A DNA stretch of 64,000 bases from Fonsecaea monophora (taxonomy: Eukaryota; Ascomycota; Eurotiomycetes; Chaetothyriales; Herpotrichiellaceae): positions 62,001 to 126,000 of the forward strand of contig NW_019174020.1 in assembly GCF_001642475.1 (NCBI RefSeq), read 5' to 3'. Under the pieces are notes generated by a model. That model did not search any database. It saw only the letters and a program-made list of their open reading frames with translations, and was not told where the DNA came from. The position numbers and the translations under genes were made by a program. Positions 21,257-31,258 of this stretch are shown here, piece after piece (the stretch's first letter is position 1; each line of letters begins with the position of its first letter).

Positions 21257-21412
21257 GGACCTTTAGGTACGCGTTTGGGGACCTTCAGGAGGGGCAGGAT
21301 TTTGTTTGTTTAGTGCATTCCTGGTGCCCTGTTTGAGGACCTTTAGGTACACGCTTGGGGGCCTTCCGGGGGAGCCGGATCTTGTCTGGTTGGTGGATTC
21401 CTGGCGGCCATT
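21257..21412 (+). repeat. 78-bp tandem duplication in the copia relic
   Basis: TGAGGACCTTTAGGTACGCG at 21257 and TGAGGACCTTTAGGTACACG at 21335 start two parallel blocks ending in ATTCCTGG(T/C)G. The 78-bp step keeps frame (26 codons). Confidence 0.9.
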
Positions 21413-22400
21413 CCACGTAACGTCATCATCAATAACACTGTTGGGGAACGCGTTGACTGCGTCAAGCTGCAGGATTTCCAGGCCGAATGCCGCCGCCGGG
21501 GCCATCCATACCCTGCATGTTGGGGTTTGGGTTTGGAAAGAGATTCCCAACTGGCCAGCCAGCCTAGATAACAAGGAGGATAAATCTGAGGAGATAGAGA
21601 AAGAGGAGGAACAACCTATCGTACGCTCCAGTGTAAGAGGTCCTCATTGTCTCACCCCTCTCGTTGACCTCCCTCTTTCATACACGCTATCCATCCCTTA
21701 CGTACGTTCCTCTTGCACCTTGTTTCTCGTCCTTGCCTTCCCTTACGTACGGTGTCTCAGCTGTCAGGATTCTGTATCCTTTGCACCATGCGCATCTCGT
21801 CCGACCAGGAGGTGGCCTCTGATCTTGGTGCCGTTTCGCGGGAACCAAGCCTTCTCCTGGGCTCAATCCATCACACTAAACACTTTGATTGTTAAGGTGG
21901 CCGCATAGTTGTCCCGCTCAGTATTCTGTAGGTCGCAGCAGACGCAGGTGCGGGCTCCATAGACCTATCTGGGGGCCCGTCCGTGTCGGGCTTGTACTTG
22001 GACGCCGGTGGCAGTGGTAGTGGCCTTTTGGTAGTCTTGCTTAGATCGACTTCTTTGAAGGTCCCTCGACGCCTCAATTGGAGGAATTCCTCTTGCAATG
22101 GGCCTCGAATTGTGGTCTGAAGGGATGCCTTTTGAGGTCTTTCCAATGCTTGGGTTCAGGAGGAAGCTGAGGGCGTCTCGATGGGGGCGCAGGCCATTTG
22201 CTTGTGTGGCCGCAATTGTCGGTGATCGATCAATCATTTGTTCCTCTGCAATGGCAATGACCACAGAAAAGACAGAATGGAAGCCAATCAATGAAGCACA
22301 TTCATCTTCGGTATTGCCGAGCACAAACTGAGCGAATTTGCCCTTGCGTTGACGTCTGGAACCCTCAGGCAAGATGTTGTCCTCGGCGTATCAGCAAATA
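21257..22400 (-). mobile_element. Ty1/copia retrotransposon, reverse transcriptase relic
   Basis: On the minus strand, 22146 to 21990 reads GPLQEEFLQLRRRGTFKEVD, then KRPLPLP and KYKPDTDG. This is the start of copia reverse transcriptase, where the family has a (M)xxEFxxLxxxGTWxxV motif, then a xxxPLxxKWVFKYKxDxDG motif. Nearer the left end (21515-21440) AAAFGLEILQLDAVNAFPNS matches the motif around the first catalytic Asp (QxDAVNAFLN), then YLKVLKQGTRNAL matches the KLxKALYGL segment. The SLxYxDD core, the integrase and both LTRs are not recognisable. Multiple frameshifts, missing pieces and a 78-bp duplication make it inactive. Confidence 0.75.
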
Positions 22401-22639
22401 TTTCCTGGGCATGGGCTTGCAACTAGATTGTGCTTTGTCCTGCCGTGTGACCGAGTAGGATGTTCTGTTTTGCTGAGCCCTGCACTCTACTTCCAAACTG
22501 CATAGATGAGCTGCAGCATATCCACTGCGACCTCCACGCAAGAGGCCATTTTGAATCTCCATAGGTATGGCCCATGTTTGGGTCTTGTCATCATCTATCC
22601 AGTGATTCCAGGGGGAAATTCTGGTTCAATGCCATCGAG

Positions 22640-23095
22640 CCATCGGAGATTCAGCCAAAGGAGAATGAGCCAAGTGAAACTAAGTCAAGCGAGACTGAGC
22701 CAATTGAGAATGAGCCAATTGAGAATGAGTCACAGCAGAATGAGCCAAGGAAGGTCGAGCCAATCGAGAATGAGCCAGGAAGAATAGGCCAAGAGGAATG
22801 AGTCACAAGAGAATGGTCCAAGCGAGAATGAGCCAATGATGGAGATTGAGCCAGGAAGAATGAGTCACAAGAGAATGATCCAAGTGAGAATGAGCCAATG
22901 GAGAATGAACCAAGAGGAGTTAGCCAAGGAAGATTGAGACAAGGAAGATTGAGCCAACAGGGATTAAGCCAACAGGGATTGAGCCAACAGGGATTGAGCG
23001 AATGGAGAATGAACCAAGAGGAATGAGCCAAGATAGAATGAGCCAAGATAGAATGAGCCAAGATAAAATGAGCCAATGGAGAGTGAGCCAAGGGA
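22640..23095 (+). repeat. 15-bp minisatellite (GAATGAGCCAA)
   Basis: About 28 degenerate copies of a GAGAATGAGCCAAT(N) unit, with variants GGATTGAGCCAACA and ATAGAATGAGCCAAG. The minus frame of 189 codons through it reads as LAHSI / GSFSI repeats. 22401-22639 holds nothing recognisable. Confidence 0.9.
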
Positions 23096-23939
23096 GAAGC
23101 TTCTTTGCGCAGTGGGAGGCCTGACATTTCCTGGTATCCGACAACAACATCCTTTGAAAGAGGTCCAGATTCATATCCAGGCAGAGGCTGCGTCCTTGAG
23201 ATGTCGAGTAAGGGCTGCAAAGCAAGACGCCATCTAGATCCAGGGACGATGTCGTTGTCCGCACCCGATCCGGATCAGTGAAGCGATGGAAGCTGGATAA
23301 CGACCAGAATGAGAACGAGGCGAGGCCTGACCTCCCTTGATCCGACTTCCCTCGACCGAATCTCCCTCGACCGAATCTCTCTCGACCGGCCTCCCACCAG
23401 CGTTGTTCGAGGCAAAGTGCGAGGCAAGGCTATCGCCAGAAGAAGAGCCAAGATCTTGAGGGTGATTTGTTTGCAGAGATGCTCGTTTCTACGGGCACCA
23501 CGGCACGATGATAGACTGGTCGTAGTCGGCGGGGTGAACCTCTGATGAAACAAGCGTGTACCATCACCAGATTTAGGCCGACCGTTTCTCGACTCTTCTG
23601 CGCTTGTCCGGCCAGGAGGCAGAGTGGCCGAGATTCGCGTGGGATATATGTTGCCAGGAGCATGGCTTCGCGGTGCTTCTTGTCGACTTCTCGGAACTGT
23701 TCTTGTACTTCTGCAAGTTGAGTTGGAGGTTTGTCCAGCAGCAGCGTAGATGAAGACTGGCTCTGACCTGTCGTGTGCGAGGCGCCTATTCTTATGCTTC
23801 TGCCCGTTGACTTTAAAGATCGTCCAGCGGCGTAGATAAAGACTGGCTCGACTCTGTCGCGTGAGAGGACACGAGATGAAGGGCCTTTGGTGAGACGTTT
23901 CATGATGAGACATCCTTTTGCTGAGTGTTGGCGATAGGC
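23096..23939 (-). other. unrecognised coding-like stretch with 86-bp duplication
   Basis: A minus frame around 23760-23620 reads TQLAEVQEQFREVDKKHREA and MLLATYIPRES, which looks like real protein. GTCCAGCAGCAGCGTAGATG (23735) and GTCCAGCGGCGTAGATAAAG (23821) start a tandem duplication of about 86 bp. A small (CCTCGACCGAATCTC) repeat lies at 23335-23390. Family not recognised. Confidence 0.35.
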
Positions 23940-24385
23940 AAGTAGATGCCCACGATAGATATCCCTTACTGAGAGATACCTCTTGGTGGGAGACATCTCG
24001 TGGTGTGAAACATTCCTTGGAGAGGCATTCCTTTGTGAGAGGCATCTCTTTGTGAGAGGCATCTTTTACCGAGAGACATCCCTCAGTGGGAGACATCCGT
24101 TGGTGAGAGACATCTCTTGGTGTGAGGCCTTCCTTCGTGAGAGGCATCCCTTAGTGAGAGACATTCCTTGAAGAGACATTGCTTGGTGAGAGGCATCTTT
24201 TGCCGAGAAACATCCATTAGTAGGAGACATCCCTTACTGGGACATTCCTTCGTGAGAGATGATTATTCGCTGAGAGACATTCCTTGCTGAGACATCCCCC
24301 ACTGAAAGACATTCCTTAGAGAGAGACGCGCCTCAGAGAGAGACACGCCTCAGAGAGAGACATCCCTTGCCAAGACATTCCTTGG
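23940..24385 (+). repeat. degenerate 20-25 bp repeat array (GAGAGACATC)
   Basis: About 20 copies of GTGAGAGACATCCCTTGGTG and relatives. Frames through it are open for over 60 codons (RHPLVRDIS-type words) because of composition only. 24386-24609 holds nothing recognisable. Confidence 0.9.
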
Positions 24386-24609
24386 TGCTGGACACGAGAG
24401 CGAGTATCCAGTCCTCACGACCCATTCTGCCGGATGGCTCAAAGATCTCCATACCTCAACGGGGGCTTCGCTCATGATTCCAGATTTGCAGACATCAACA
24501 GCGGCAGACGGCAGTCTTTATCCACGGTTGGGATTGGGATACACGAGTTTGGACTTGTCAGCGGATGGACACCCCGACTACACGGGGTAGACGCTGAAAG
24601 CCTGCTGGC

Positions 24610-24920
24610 GTAGATGTTGGCGTAAAGCTGAGGTCCGCGGCCCGTCGAGACAGTAGCCCAGGTCAATGACTGAACCAGAGGAAAACAGTACTGTCGTGCC
24701 ATGTTCATATGGTGTCGATTCCGGGTAGCTCAAGGACAGGATAGGACGGCGTGAGAGGTGAGAGCCGAGACCTGAGGACTGAGAGCTTGGACCTGGGAGC
24801 TGGGAGCCGAGAGCTGAGGACTGAGAGCTTGGGCTTGGGAGCTGGGAGCTGAGGTCTGACAGCTGAGAGTAGGAAGAGAATAGAACGCGTCCATCTGCTC
24901 ACATTCTTTCGGTGGTGATG
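24610..24920 (+). repeat. dispersed duplication, copy 2 (partner at 8880-9360)
   Basis: This carries the same three blocks as 8880-9360 in the same order and orientation. It has CGTCGAGACAGTAG then CCAGAGGAAAACAGTACTG, a CTGAGAGCTTGG(G/A)CCTGG microsatellite, and GAGTAGGAAGAGAATAGAAC at the end. It lacks the 230-bp middle segment of copy 1. The minus frames of both copies share QYCF...VSTG.GPQ words. Confidence 0.75.
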
Positions 24921-25300
24921 CCTTGGGCTGGACTCCGGGATCATTCGCGCGCCCGTGCACCTGAAGGTGACGCGTCCATCACGACGGCCGGGTACTCCCT
25001 CAACCCAGGGTCCGCAGCATTTCTTCAGACTCCCGCGGGGGCTCTGTAGTATCGGGCATGAGGCTGCGGACGGCCTTTTCCAGGCTGCGGATGGTCATTT
25101 CCTGGTTCCTCCTCGGGCAGTGATGACGCTGATGACACCTGCGAGCTCGTAGCTTGTCTCGCGTTGGCTCGCGTCACCCCCGTATCGCATGCCTCGCCCG
25201 GTGTGGCCTCAGTTTTGTGATGGAGGTACATACCACATACCACACATACATACCACTACACAAGCCCGCATCTCGTCTCGCCATGGCACCCCCCCTGGTC
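24921..25300. other. no gene recognised
   Basis: A short (GGCTGCGGACGGCCTTTTCC / GGCTGCGGATGGTCATTTCC) pair lies at 25052-25106 and an ACATACCACA repeat at 25227-25256. No coding signal. Confidence 0.4.
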
Positions 25301-25568
25301 TTCGCTTTCGAGTAAAAGGGATAGGTGAGGGTGTCCTGCTCCCTGTCGTGATTTGTGGCGATTAAGTCAAAGCGAAACACCCCTTCGCCTTCGAATAAAA
25401 GGGAGAGGTGAGGGTGTCCTGCTCCCTATCGTGATTGGTGATCACGTCAAAGCGAAACACCCCCTTCCCCTTCGCCTTCGAGTAAAAGGGAGAGATGAGG
25501 ATGAGAGGTGAGGGTGAGGCGTGAGGGTGTACCACTCCCCGTCTTGATTGGTGATCAAGTCAAAGCGA
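25301..25568 (+). repeat. tandem repeat, 83-98 bp x 3
   Basis: Units start TTCGCCTTCGAGTAAAAGGG at 25301, 25384 and 25471 and end TCAAAGCGAAACACCCC. The third copy has an internal expansion of GAGGTGAGGGTGAG. Confidence 0.9.
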
Positions 25569-26612
25569 GCGACAGATTCTGGGCCATTTGGGCAGACACC
25601 GCACCTCGTTTGGGACAAGGAGCGTGAATTGAACTGTTCGAGAAGAGTCTTCTGTTGTCCAGACCATCTTCATGACGACATACGAAAAGCTCTCCTGCTG
25701 GGTCCATGTCATGCGTATCGATTCTTTTTTTCCTGCTCCAGGGGTTTCACAAATGAAAATATGCCACCTACAACCAGCAACCTTAGACACCACCACATTC
25801 ACCGTCGAGACCTGTTAGAACCGGCCGGTAGGGTCTAGCCCTCAAGTCATTTCAACTCAAATTCCATCATTTCTTCTTGATGGGCTCGGAGCTCGCCCTG
25901 GATTGAGGCCGTGCGTGCACGGAGCGTTCGCTGAAGGGAAAGTATTTGGTACGCTGGCGCAGGGGGTTGGCGAGTGAGGCCAGCCGTTGGAGGTCTAGAA
26001 TGACCCAATGATCTCCCTCGCCTCACCGACGTCGCACTTGTTTTGGTGGAAATCAAGAGAATGTGGGAGGGGGGGCACTGATCCATCGAAGCCGGACACT
26101 TCGTGAGGTACTCTTTGGGCAACGAGGAATGCTGCAGTGGTGATGAGAACTGCGCCGGCTGCCGCTAACAGGGGAGGCCCCGGAGAATATGGGCTTCCAG
26201 GAGGGGCAGTTGTACGTCTTTCGCTCCAAAGTCCCGGCAGCTCCCTGTCTTGACGAGGGCGAGGTCATTTTATCCTTGGTGAATCCCGCACACGGCTGTG
26301 GCTGTACTGCGTGCGGTGCGTGGTGCGCGGTCTGCGGTCTGCGGCGCGGGAGAGTGCGACTGGGATCGTCACCAGAAGAGAAGAGAAGAGAAGAGAGAGG
26401 GGGAGGGAGGGTACAGTGCAGCCCAAGATATCTGCCGGAGTTGTCGAGGACCGAGTCGTGTAGATGTCTATCTCGAATGAAGTGATACCGTCATTCGATC
26501 GGTCCTCACGTATAGGTCATACTGGAGGCTAGTCGTTCGGCCATCGATGACGGAGAAGAGGAGGTCCCACTGCCTCCAAGGCGGATAAGAGCATGTACCG
26601 ACTGGACGACCA
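25569..26612. other. no gene recognised
   Basis: Frames of 90-98 codons at 25548-25838 (plus) and 25847-26122 (minus) have no recognisable domain. A GTGCGGTGCGTGGTGCGCGG run lies at 26311-26347 and an AGAAGAGAAGAGAGAGGGGG run at 26376-26410. Confidence 0.4.
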
Positions 26613-26639
26613 AGATGATCATCTCAGAAATAGATACAG

Positions 26640-27511
26640 AAAGCATCCAGCCCGCAAAGCTCTCGGGGCCAGGTGGTCTGTTTCACGTCCTGTGTATTGT
26701 TCTTGCATGGAATGCCGGGTGTTTCGTCCATTTGACGGCTGATTCATTGTCGATATGGAGCACGACTCCTCCCCGAGGTATAACGTGTCGTACTCTGAGA
26801 TCATTACAAAGCCCAATGAGCCGAATAGCTTCTTTACAGAGCTCGGTCACTGCCATGTATTCGGCTTCCGCAGTCGAAAAGCTCGACGGTCTTCTGGCGC
26901 TTTGGCTGACCATCTCATCACGCCTCCTGCTGATAGTTCAACACCCCAGCCAGTGGTGGGCCTCGATAGATTATGAGCTCGTAATTCTGCATGTGCAACT
27001 CCATGTGGTGTGCCATGATGAGCCCACTAGCGCCAGCCGCGACCATGACGACTCGGAGGTGTCGAGGCTGGCCCAGACGTTCCTCTGTGACTCGGTAGCC
27101 CGCGTCGGTCTCTTCATGGAAGCCCGACTGGTGCCGGTGGTCATTTTGTATCTATTGAGCCCATCCGTGTTGGCCAGCCCAGTCACTGTCGACAAATGCT
27201 TCAATGGTTCGGGACCCCTTTTGATCAAGCTGGATTCCACATGTCTTTGTCGTCTTGAGATATGCAAGTCTAGAGGTGTGTGTATTGAAACAGACTGACG
27301 CGGAGTTCGGATCTACGCTCCTGTGAGACTTCGGCGGTGATAATGCGGTCGATAGCGGCTTGGATGTGATCGGACGGCTCCGCGTGTATGCGAATCCGAA
27401 CGTCTTCAAGATTGGTCTGGCGATAGACGAGGGCTGAATGGGCGAGAAAGGACAGGAAAGGACAGCCATGTCGTCAGGCTGGATGGAGGACATTGGTATG
27501 GCATCTTTCAT
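26640..27511 (-). mobile_element. Ty1/copia RNase H region, split by an inserted gene fragment
   Basis: The minus strand from 27511 reads SRLAYLKTTKTCGIQLDQKG then EAFVDSDWAGQ; this is the copia linker plus the first Asp of RNase H (DSDWAG). Similarity resumes at about 26955 with TGWGVELSAGGVMRWSAK, FSTAEAEYMAVTELCKEAIR (the STAEAEY motif with the catalytic Glu) and LHIDNESAVKWTKHPAFHAR (the DNxSAxxxxxNPxxHxRTKH motif). About 190 bp between them are foreign (see the flavin monooxygenase entry). In-frame stops and small frameshifts occur on both sides. No LTR, integrase or complete RT is visible. It is a different copy from the one at 21.3-22.4 kb. Confidence 0.85.
26958..27150 (-). pseudogene. 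flavin-containing (Baeyer-Villiger type) monooxygenase N-terminal fragment
   Basis: The minus strand reads FHEETDAGYRVTEERLGQ, then RHLRVVMVAAGASGLIMAHH and MELHMQNYELIIY. This is the N-terminal Rossmann segment of fungal Baeyer-Villiger/flavin monooxygenases: xxRRVVVIGAGASGLxxAxx followed by ENYELxIYEKN. The FAD-binding GxGxxG reads AAGASG, so its first glycine is lost. About 58 codons survive without a stop. It stops exactly where copia RNase H sequence resumes. The fragment sits in the same orientation as the element. Confidence 0.75.
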
Positions 27512-27849
27512 CGAGTATTGCTGGTAGTAGTTGAAGTGATCGATCGACTCAGGTCAGGCAAGAGGACATTTGGATCGAATAATCCTCTCAAGCCCTTATT
27601 ATGTCTGTATTCTTCCCGTGTCTTTCAACCACTGCTACCACATGACCAGTCTCTTATCGCCTGCGCTGCCCCTGCGACATGACTTGGGCGTTGACTCGGA
27701 GGGTTTGGATGCGTTAGCGGCTGAATCAGGCCTGACCGAGGACCCTCTCACGACTACCGACCTGCTGGACAGGCTTCTGTACGGTGTTGCCTGTGCTCGC
27801 TGAGCCTCGATCGATCCTCGTACAATGTATGGGTGTGTTTGTGTGTGGG
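27512..27849. other. no gene recognised
   Basis: A 77-codon plus frame (27570-27803) ends just before the aldehyde dehydrogenase relic. It has no similarity to the missing ALDH N-terminus that I can see. Confidence 0.35.
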
Positions 27850-28335
27850 TATGCGTATGTGGAGGAGCGGACGGCCAAGAACGTCGTCGGCGACCCATTC
27901 AAGGCCGACACCTTCCAGGGGCCTCAGGTCAACAAGCTCCAATTCGACTGGATCATGAACTACATCCAGCCAGTCCAGTAAAGAGGCTGATTCCAAGATT
28001 GAGACTGGTGGTGAGCGCCATGGTGAGGAGGGCTACTTCATCCAGCCCACCGTCTTCTCCAATGTCAGCGAGGACATGAAGATCATGCAAGAAGAGGTCT
28101 TTGGTCCTGTCTGCGCCATCAGCAAGTTCAAGACTGAGGAAGAGGTGTTCCGACTCGGTAACGAGACCACCTGCGGCCTCGCCGCTGCCGTACACACCAC
28201 TAACCTCAACACTACCATCCGCGTTGCCAACGCCCTCAAGGCCAGCACCGCCTGGGTCAACAACTACAGCATGCTCAGCAACCAGGTCCCCTTTGATGGC
28301 TTCAAGGAGCCTAGTATTGGCCATGATGTGTTAGT
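27850..28335 (+). pseudogene. aldehyde dehydrogenase C-terminal relic
   Basis: The plus strand from about 27860 reads ERTAKNVVGDPFKADTFQGP then QVNKLQFDWIMNYIQ. After a +1 shift near 27970-27980 (a CCAGT duplication) it continues SKEADSKIETGGERHGEEGY, FIQPTVFSNV, DMKIMQEEVFGPVCAISKFK, and on to VPFDGFKEPSIG at about 28318. This is the C-terminal 150 residues of an NAD-dependent aldehyde dehydrogenase. The EEVFGP motif is intact. The catalytic Cys and Glu segments lie upstream and are missing, and the end GFKESGxGRELG is broken. The intact enzyme is about 500 residues. Confidence 0.9.
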
Positions 28336-28559
28336 GTATGCGTGTGTGGCCCAGGGTATCTGGTTTCGACTCCTCTGGTTGCTGGATAGACGACCGTTGG
28401 CGGCCAACGTATTACTGCTGCTGATCAAGTATCAGCCGTCGAGGATGTTGGAACGGTGTCGGAGCGTACGCTTGGCGACAGGATCTGGAGACTATTACCC
28501 AGAATGAGGAGGCGTTGCCTGTCCACTCTGCCCATGTGTGCTCTCATTTGCCTGCATGA

Positions 28560-29060
28560 ACTCCGTCACCATTTCCTCGACTTCCTGCAGTCGGGACTGA
28601 GCCTTGGAGATATTATCCTTGTCGTCAAGGGTGTCATTGTGCCAAACACTTCCGCAACCCGACTCTTCACCCATTGGTTTAGGTTGTTATGTTTTGTCTG
28701 CAGAGACTCCCGTAGCCATCCATGCTCCAGTGCCGGTGTCTGCATCAGCGCCAGATAATCGAGGACCAGACAGTCAGCGCTGGAAGCCTGTTCACCCACT
28801 AGCCAGCTCTTCGTCCCCAGCATTTCACTGAGAGGCTCAAAGGAATCTCCGGTGACAGCGTCCAGTCGAAACCGGTTCTTTTGCTGGTGCCGGCCCAGTA
28901 GCCCCGTGACCGTTTGCCTGGGTTCTCTGAGAGACTTTGGTTCGACATTTCTTCCTCGATGGTGTGTCACAGTCACTCACCATCAGGAGCAGAGACTCCA
29001 GAAGGGTCGGGCCGAGAGGCCGTTGGCCATCACGAAGCGCAGATTCATTTCACCCACAGC
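28560..29060 (-). pseudogene. metaxin/Sam37-like outer-membrane import protein relic
   Basis: On the minus strand 28870-28660 reads SFEPLSEMLGTKSWLVGEQA, SSADCLVLDYLALMQTP and HGWLRESLQTKH, followed by the end of a short frame. This resembles the C-terminal GST-like domain of metaxin/Sam37 (Tom37) proteins: LSxxLGxKxFxxGxxPSxxDxxxxxYLxLMLxP...WLxExL. About 29050-28990 reads EMNLRFVMANGLSARPFWSL, which fits the preceding segment, but a stop and frame change separate the two. The thioredoxin-like N-terminal half is missing. Intact family members help assemble beta-barrel proteins in the mitochondrial outer membrane. Confidence 0.6.
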
Positions 29061-29159
29061 TTCTGACGACCGTTTGTCTATTTTTGCCCGCAGGAGACCT
29101 GCCCCGACCGCCTTTTCTGAGCTGCGACGATAGAAAGAAACGCGGAGAATTGGCCGACC

Positions 29160-29275
29160 GCAGGTAAGGAAAGTAGGTAAGGAGTGTAGACAAGGACCGC
29201 AGGCAAGGATCGTAGGTCTGGACTGTAGGTATGGACCGTAGATAAGGATCGTAGGCAGGACCGTAGGAACCACCG
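29160..29275 (+). repeat. about 15-bp degenerate repeat (GGACCGTAGG)
   Basis: Seven or so copies of AAGGATCGTAGGCAAGGACC-like units. On the minus strand the frames read as YDPCLRS / CGPCLHSLPT words. It lies just upstream, on the minus strand, of the metaxin-like relic. Confidence 0.85.
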
Positions 29276-31258
29276 CGGGTGTCTCTTCCTTGGTGGCAAT
29301 GAGGTCGTTTGAAGTCTTGATAGTGCCCATCCACCCGCGTCCATCGTCCATCGTAGAGAGATATCTCATCACCAAGTCCTAGCCCTTTCGAAGAGACGGA
29401 TGCAGATGCCGTCACCACCGAGAGTGGGAGTCCATCAGACTGAATATCCTCGCGGGCAATCACATCACCACCATACCCAAGTCAAGACGGAGCAGTGTTG
29501 TTGTCGTCGCACGGGGTTTCGGGTTCGAGTCGAAGCTGCGCTGCGGAAAAGTCTTGAGGAGTTTCATTCAGGTTTGGGTATCTTGACGTCGACGATGACC
29601 GTGCCATTGTCTTGGGAGCGTCTTCAGCACCGGCATTGATATCCATATTCGCGGATTGGTTCTCTCTGGGCAGTAGTCCCTTGATCAAAGACTGATGGAG
29701 CTGCTAGCAGGTCGAACCTAGGCAAGGATTGACCGTTAGTGAGGAAATACAATTGAGCGGAGGTTGGTATCAGAGCCATACTTGATGGTGAGAGGAACAA
29801 GACAGGTGGTGTTCCCCGTATGTAGAGGCCAGTTGAGATTTGGCCCGCGCAACAGGGACAAACTCGTTATGTTGTTGTATTCAAACAGCGGTCGTTCTGC
29901 GGGACGTCGTCAACAAGGACAGGGAGGAGAAAAGCGCTGATTTAGTTTGCAGTTCCGAATTCGCCGTCCTCCAGTTGACGGTCCAGAAAGGTCTTTAGAG
30001 CCATCGTCCTATCCGGCTGTAGCATTCCATTATTGCTTCTCGGCGCGTTTTCGGGAAGCCAGTAATTGATTGAGACAGTCTTTGCTCAATCCCTCCACAT
30101 TCTTGCTCCATTGCAGCAATACTGGAAGCTTTGGTAAAATCCTGTCGTCCGTTCGTGTCGTAGTTCTGACCGGCATCTGGGGGCAACGAGGGTAAATCCT
30201 ACCCAGACCAAGACAGACAAAGTCGGACTCCCTGCATTTCGACACCATGATGATCAGGAATACAACCGGATGTCGATATTCAAGGAAATCATGCGCCGCG
30301 TCTCCGGTGTCGTCGGCCTGGGCGACACAAAACCCTGGCTGTGGGTTTCTGGCCTCGAGGACCGTCAGCCAATTCCTGGTGATGCGAAGGTCTTGAGGAA
30401 TTCGAGGGAAATTGCCACATACCAGACAGAATGGGCGTTGACGCCGCCACGGCATCAATGTCACTGCCTTTGATCAGTCCAGCCACGACCTCCTCATTCG
30501 ATATCTCCCTCCACCTTTGGAAGATGTCAAACATGATTTGACTTCCCCTGGGGCCAAACCTTTGCTCAATGCTCATGAAAATCAAAGATCTAGACAACTC
30601 CTTCCCAGGGCGTTGATCAGAATGCTGCCGGCCAACAAAGTCCTCGACGCATGCTCAACACAATCCCACACACTCGACCATGACCGGTTCTTTGACATAC
30701 CGCCAACATTCGGTGGTAAACGACGAGAATAGCGTTATCGTCCCTTGCCGGAGACAGAATCAGGCCCTGTTCCTGCCCCTCTTTGCTGTGTGTTGACGCT
30801 CCATTTGAGTGAGCGGTTAGTTCTCGCACAGCACCATCATTTTGGGGTCTTCAAAAGTTTGCTGCGCTTCTATGATCTGGTCGAGACGCGGGCTGGCTGC
30901 TTCGGAGCGATGCCACGAAACCCGGCGCATTAGAACAGCCAAAAAGGCCGTTTCTGAACGGGGTTGATAGTTTATGTACCAATAGAGCAAGCTTTGAGAG
31001 GCCACGATTGTTTTTTAGACCGCATAAATGTCTCTTTTCCTTGGCTTGGGGCTTAACTGCGGGCTGGTCTTTGGTGTCGTAGCCCGGAAGGAGGCGATTT
31101 CGACGTCTCGGAGCGTAACATGGCTGTCCGCCTCAAGGGCCGTATCTTAACTCAGGTATATACATCATTATACCGGGCGATTCGAGCCGCTTTTTGGTGC
31201 CATTGCTCTGTTCCATCGCGGCCTGAGTGCCACACCTAATCCCGTTGTAACGAGGCCC
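29276..31258. other. no gene recognised; one coding-like minus-strand stretch
   Basis: A minus frame near 30597-30430 reads SRSLIFMSIEQRFGPRGSQI, MFDIFQRWREISNEEVVAGL and IKGSDIDAVAAS, which looks like a genuine protein segment. It is followed by frame changes (144 codons open at 30030-30464). I do not recognise it. 29276-29700 and 30750-31250 show only short frames. Confidence 0.3.

Noticed and set aside
22651..23220. 189-codon minus frame of LAHSI repeats
   Set aside because: Encoded by a 15-bp satellite; no non-repeat domain at either end.
23940..24385. repeat array considered as CRISPR-like
   Set aside because: Units are degenerate and contiguous, with no spacers of constant length, and the DNA is fungal.
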